Assembly: GCA_943788935.1 (NCBI GenBank)
Contig: CALSSE010000003.1
Span: 338,493 to 402,492 of the forward strand
Reading direction: 5' to 3'
Source of the DNA: an uncultured bacterium
GTDB lineage: Bacteria > Myxococcota_A > Bradymonadia > UBA7976 > VGTA01
Length of the DNA stretch: 64,000 bases
The notes under the pieces were generated by a model. That model was not told the DNA's origin and searched no databases. It worked only from the letters and a program-made list of their open reading frames with translations. Positions 63,118 to 64,000 of this stretch are shown piece by piece (the first letter of the stretch is position 1; every line of letters starts with the position of its first letter). The position numbers and the translations under genes are program-made.

Positions 63118-64000
63118 TCATGATAAAGTGGAGCCCGGTAAGTTAAGCCTATCCCATTGAGCTCGAAATTGATCAATGACCTCTTTAGCGATCGCTTTCC
63201 GAGGCCAACAGAGCTTACCGAGCTGTTGATCAGGGCATAGCTCTTCTGCAGCTTGATAATAAAATACCCCGTTGGTCAGTACAGCGTTCAGTTGACTCAT
63301 CTGCTCATCGCTGAGTCGTGGTCTAGGGAGAGGACGAGTGAACACTGCTCCCTTGTTTAATATGCCTAATCCCTTCATCACTGCGACCTCTTCTCCACCA
63401 CTAATCGAGATAAAGTCAATGGGGTGTGGATCCCAAATGATCACATCATCAAAGTCTGCGGGGAGACTCTCTTGTGTTGGGTTAAGGATTCGACCATGGC
63501 AAGGACTCAACGGTTGAACGAGAACAAGCTCGGTGAGCCACTCCTCTGTTAGCTCCCACCCTCCCCCTTCTCTAACCAGTCCACTTGAAATCATGATCCA
63601 TTGGCGTTCAATACCGGGAGCGACCCACCTCCCTTGAGGATCGAGCCCCCCCTCCTCTATGAACTTTTTATGCCCCGCTAATGCCCAACACTCCTCAAGG
63701 CTGGGGGCCATGTGGACTTGAAGCGGAGCGAGCGCTGTGAGGGCGATAGAGAGCATCCATCCTACTCTTAATTCATCAAAGCCGCGCTTCTTAGACTCAA
63801 TCGCTGCCAGAGCGGCTTTCTCCCAACGACCTCTCTGTAAATGAAGACGAGCGAGCATGAACCACCCTTCAGAGTGATCCTCTACCAATGAGAGAGCCAC
63901 CTCATAGTCTAGGAGCGCTCGTTCATCAGCCAGCGGACCCGCCCAGCAGAGCAGCTGCGCTCGGCGAAGATAAAGCTCTGCCCTATCTTTTGGCTTAGGA
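63118..64000 (-). CDS. TPR-like protein, C-terminal part, runs off the window
   Basis: The reading frame on the minus strand is open from the right edge of the window, so the gene starts beyond it. A GTG at 63900 is internal: the 33 codons before it contain no stop and continue a TPR pattern (AELYLRRAQLLCWAGPLADERALLDYE, split here by family spacing). The first repeats are followed by a second TPR (EGWFMLARLHLQRGRWEKAALAAIESKKRG). The last 200 residues are a separate domain of unknown kind with Trp- and Pro-rich strands and a LCPDQQLGKLCWPRKA end. Function unknown. Confidence 0.65.
   Translation of the reverse strand, partial: PKPKDRAELYLRRAQLLCWAGPLADERALLDYEVALSLVEDHSEGWFMLARLHLQRGRWEKAALAAIESKKRGFDELRVGWMLSIALTALAPLQVHMAPSLEECWALAGHKKFIEEGGLDPQGRWVAPGIERQWIMISSGLVREGGGWELTEEWLTELVLVQPLSPCHGRILNPTQESLPADFDDVIIWDPHPIDFISISGGEEVAVMKGLGILNKGAVFTRPLPRPRLSDEQMSQLNAVLTNGVFYYQAAEELCPDQQLGKLCWPRKAIAKEVIDQFRAQWDRLNLPGSTLS

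Overview
The window reads as chromosomal DNA of a free-living, flagellated, Gram-negative (diderm) bacterium of roughly even GC. The mix of very large secreted lipoproteins, FG-GAP, MORN, lamin-tail and alpha/beta-hydrolase exoproteins, an FHA-sigma54 activator, a eukaryotic-like kinase and lipoprotein tethers made of AG-rich tandem repeats points to the old deltaproteobacteria (Myxococcota, perhaps Bradymonadales-like). That placement is inference; no rRNA, tRNA or marker operon is present to prove it. I saw no insertion sequence, phage, CRISPR array or tRNA gene.

Layout. 1-2756: the C-terminal end of a RecD2-like helicase, translationally coupled to two envelope proteins. 2794-3363: dut on the other strand. 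3720-5153: flagellin 1 with a strong terminator. 5356-12.77 kb: a co-directional run of a large hydrolase-like lipoprotein, a thioredoxin-fold lipoprotein, ExbB, ExbD, a PEBP-family protein and an FHA-sigma54 activator, then a SufT/DUF59 protein. 13.1-16.9 kb: a PPC-domain exported protein (minus strand) and a coupled pair formed by a repeat-rich transmembrane protein and a kinase-fold membrane protein that looks like a pseudokinase. 16.95-30.57 kb (all minus): a second large hydrolase-like lipoprotein, a MORN-repeat protein, a TPR-like protein, a MoxR ATPase, a TgpA-like transglutaminase and an aldehyde dehydrogenase. 30.9-34.2 kb (plus): a pentapeptide-K+ channel fusion, an LPP20-like lipoprotein and a thioredoxin-fold protein. 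34.2-38.2 kb (minus): a giant FG-GAP lipoprotein. 38.7-42.3 kb: flagellin 2 and a long-chain acyl-CoA ligase. 42.3-46.3 kb (minus): a small carboxypeptidase-regulatory-like lipoprotein, a protein with a DUF5683-like C-terminus and a PhoD-like phosphatase. 46.5-48.4 kb: a PpiD/SurA-like chaperone. 48.4-58.2 kb (minus): a UvrD/Rep helicase coupled to an unusual radical-SAM-like protein, a lamin-tail lipoprotein, an outer-membrane-like protein, MutY, a zinc-ribbon membrane protein and SerC. 58.5-64 kb: HemE (plus), an FtsK homologue whose ATPase motifs are lost (minus), GluQ-RS (plus) and the C-terminal part of a TPR protein that runs off the window (minus).

The strongest candidates for new biology are the apparently ATPase-dead FtsK-like protein (59563-61869), the kinase-fold protein and its partner carrying a three-times repeated acidic TR/TK motif (13970-16902), the radical-SAM-like protein with a non-canonical cysteine pattern (50485-51864), the pentapeptide-channel fusion (30927-32288), and the genome-wide habit of building tethers from in-frame tandem DNA repeats with periods of 12, 18 or 27 bases. 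All functional calls are by eye from motifs, without database searches.
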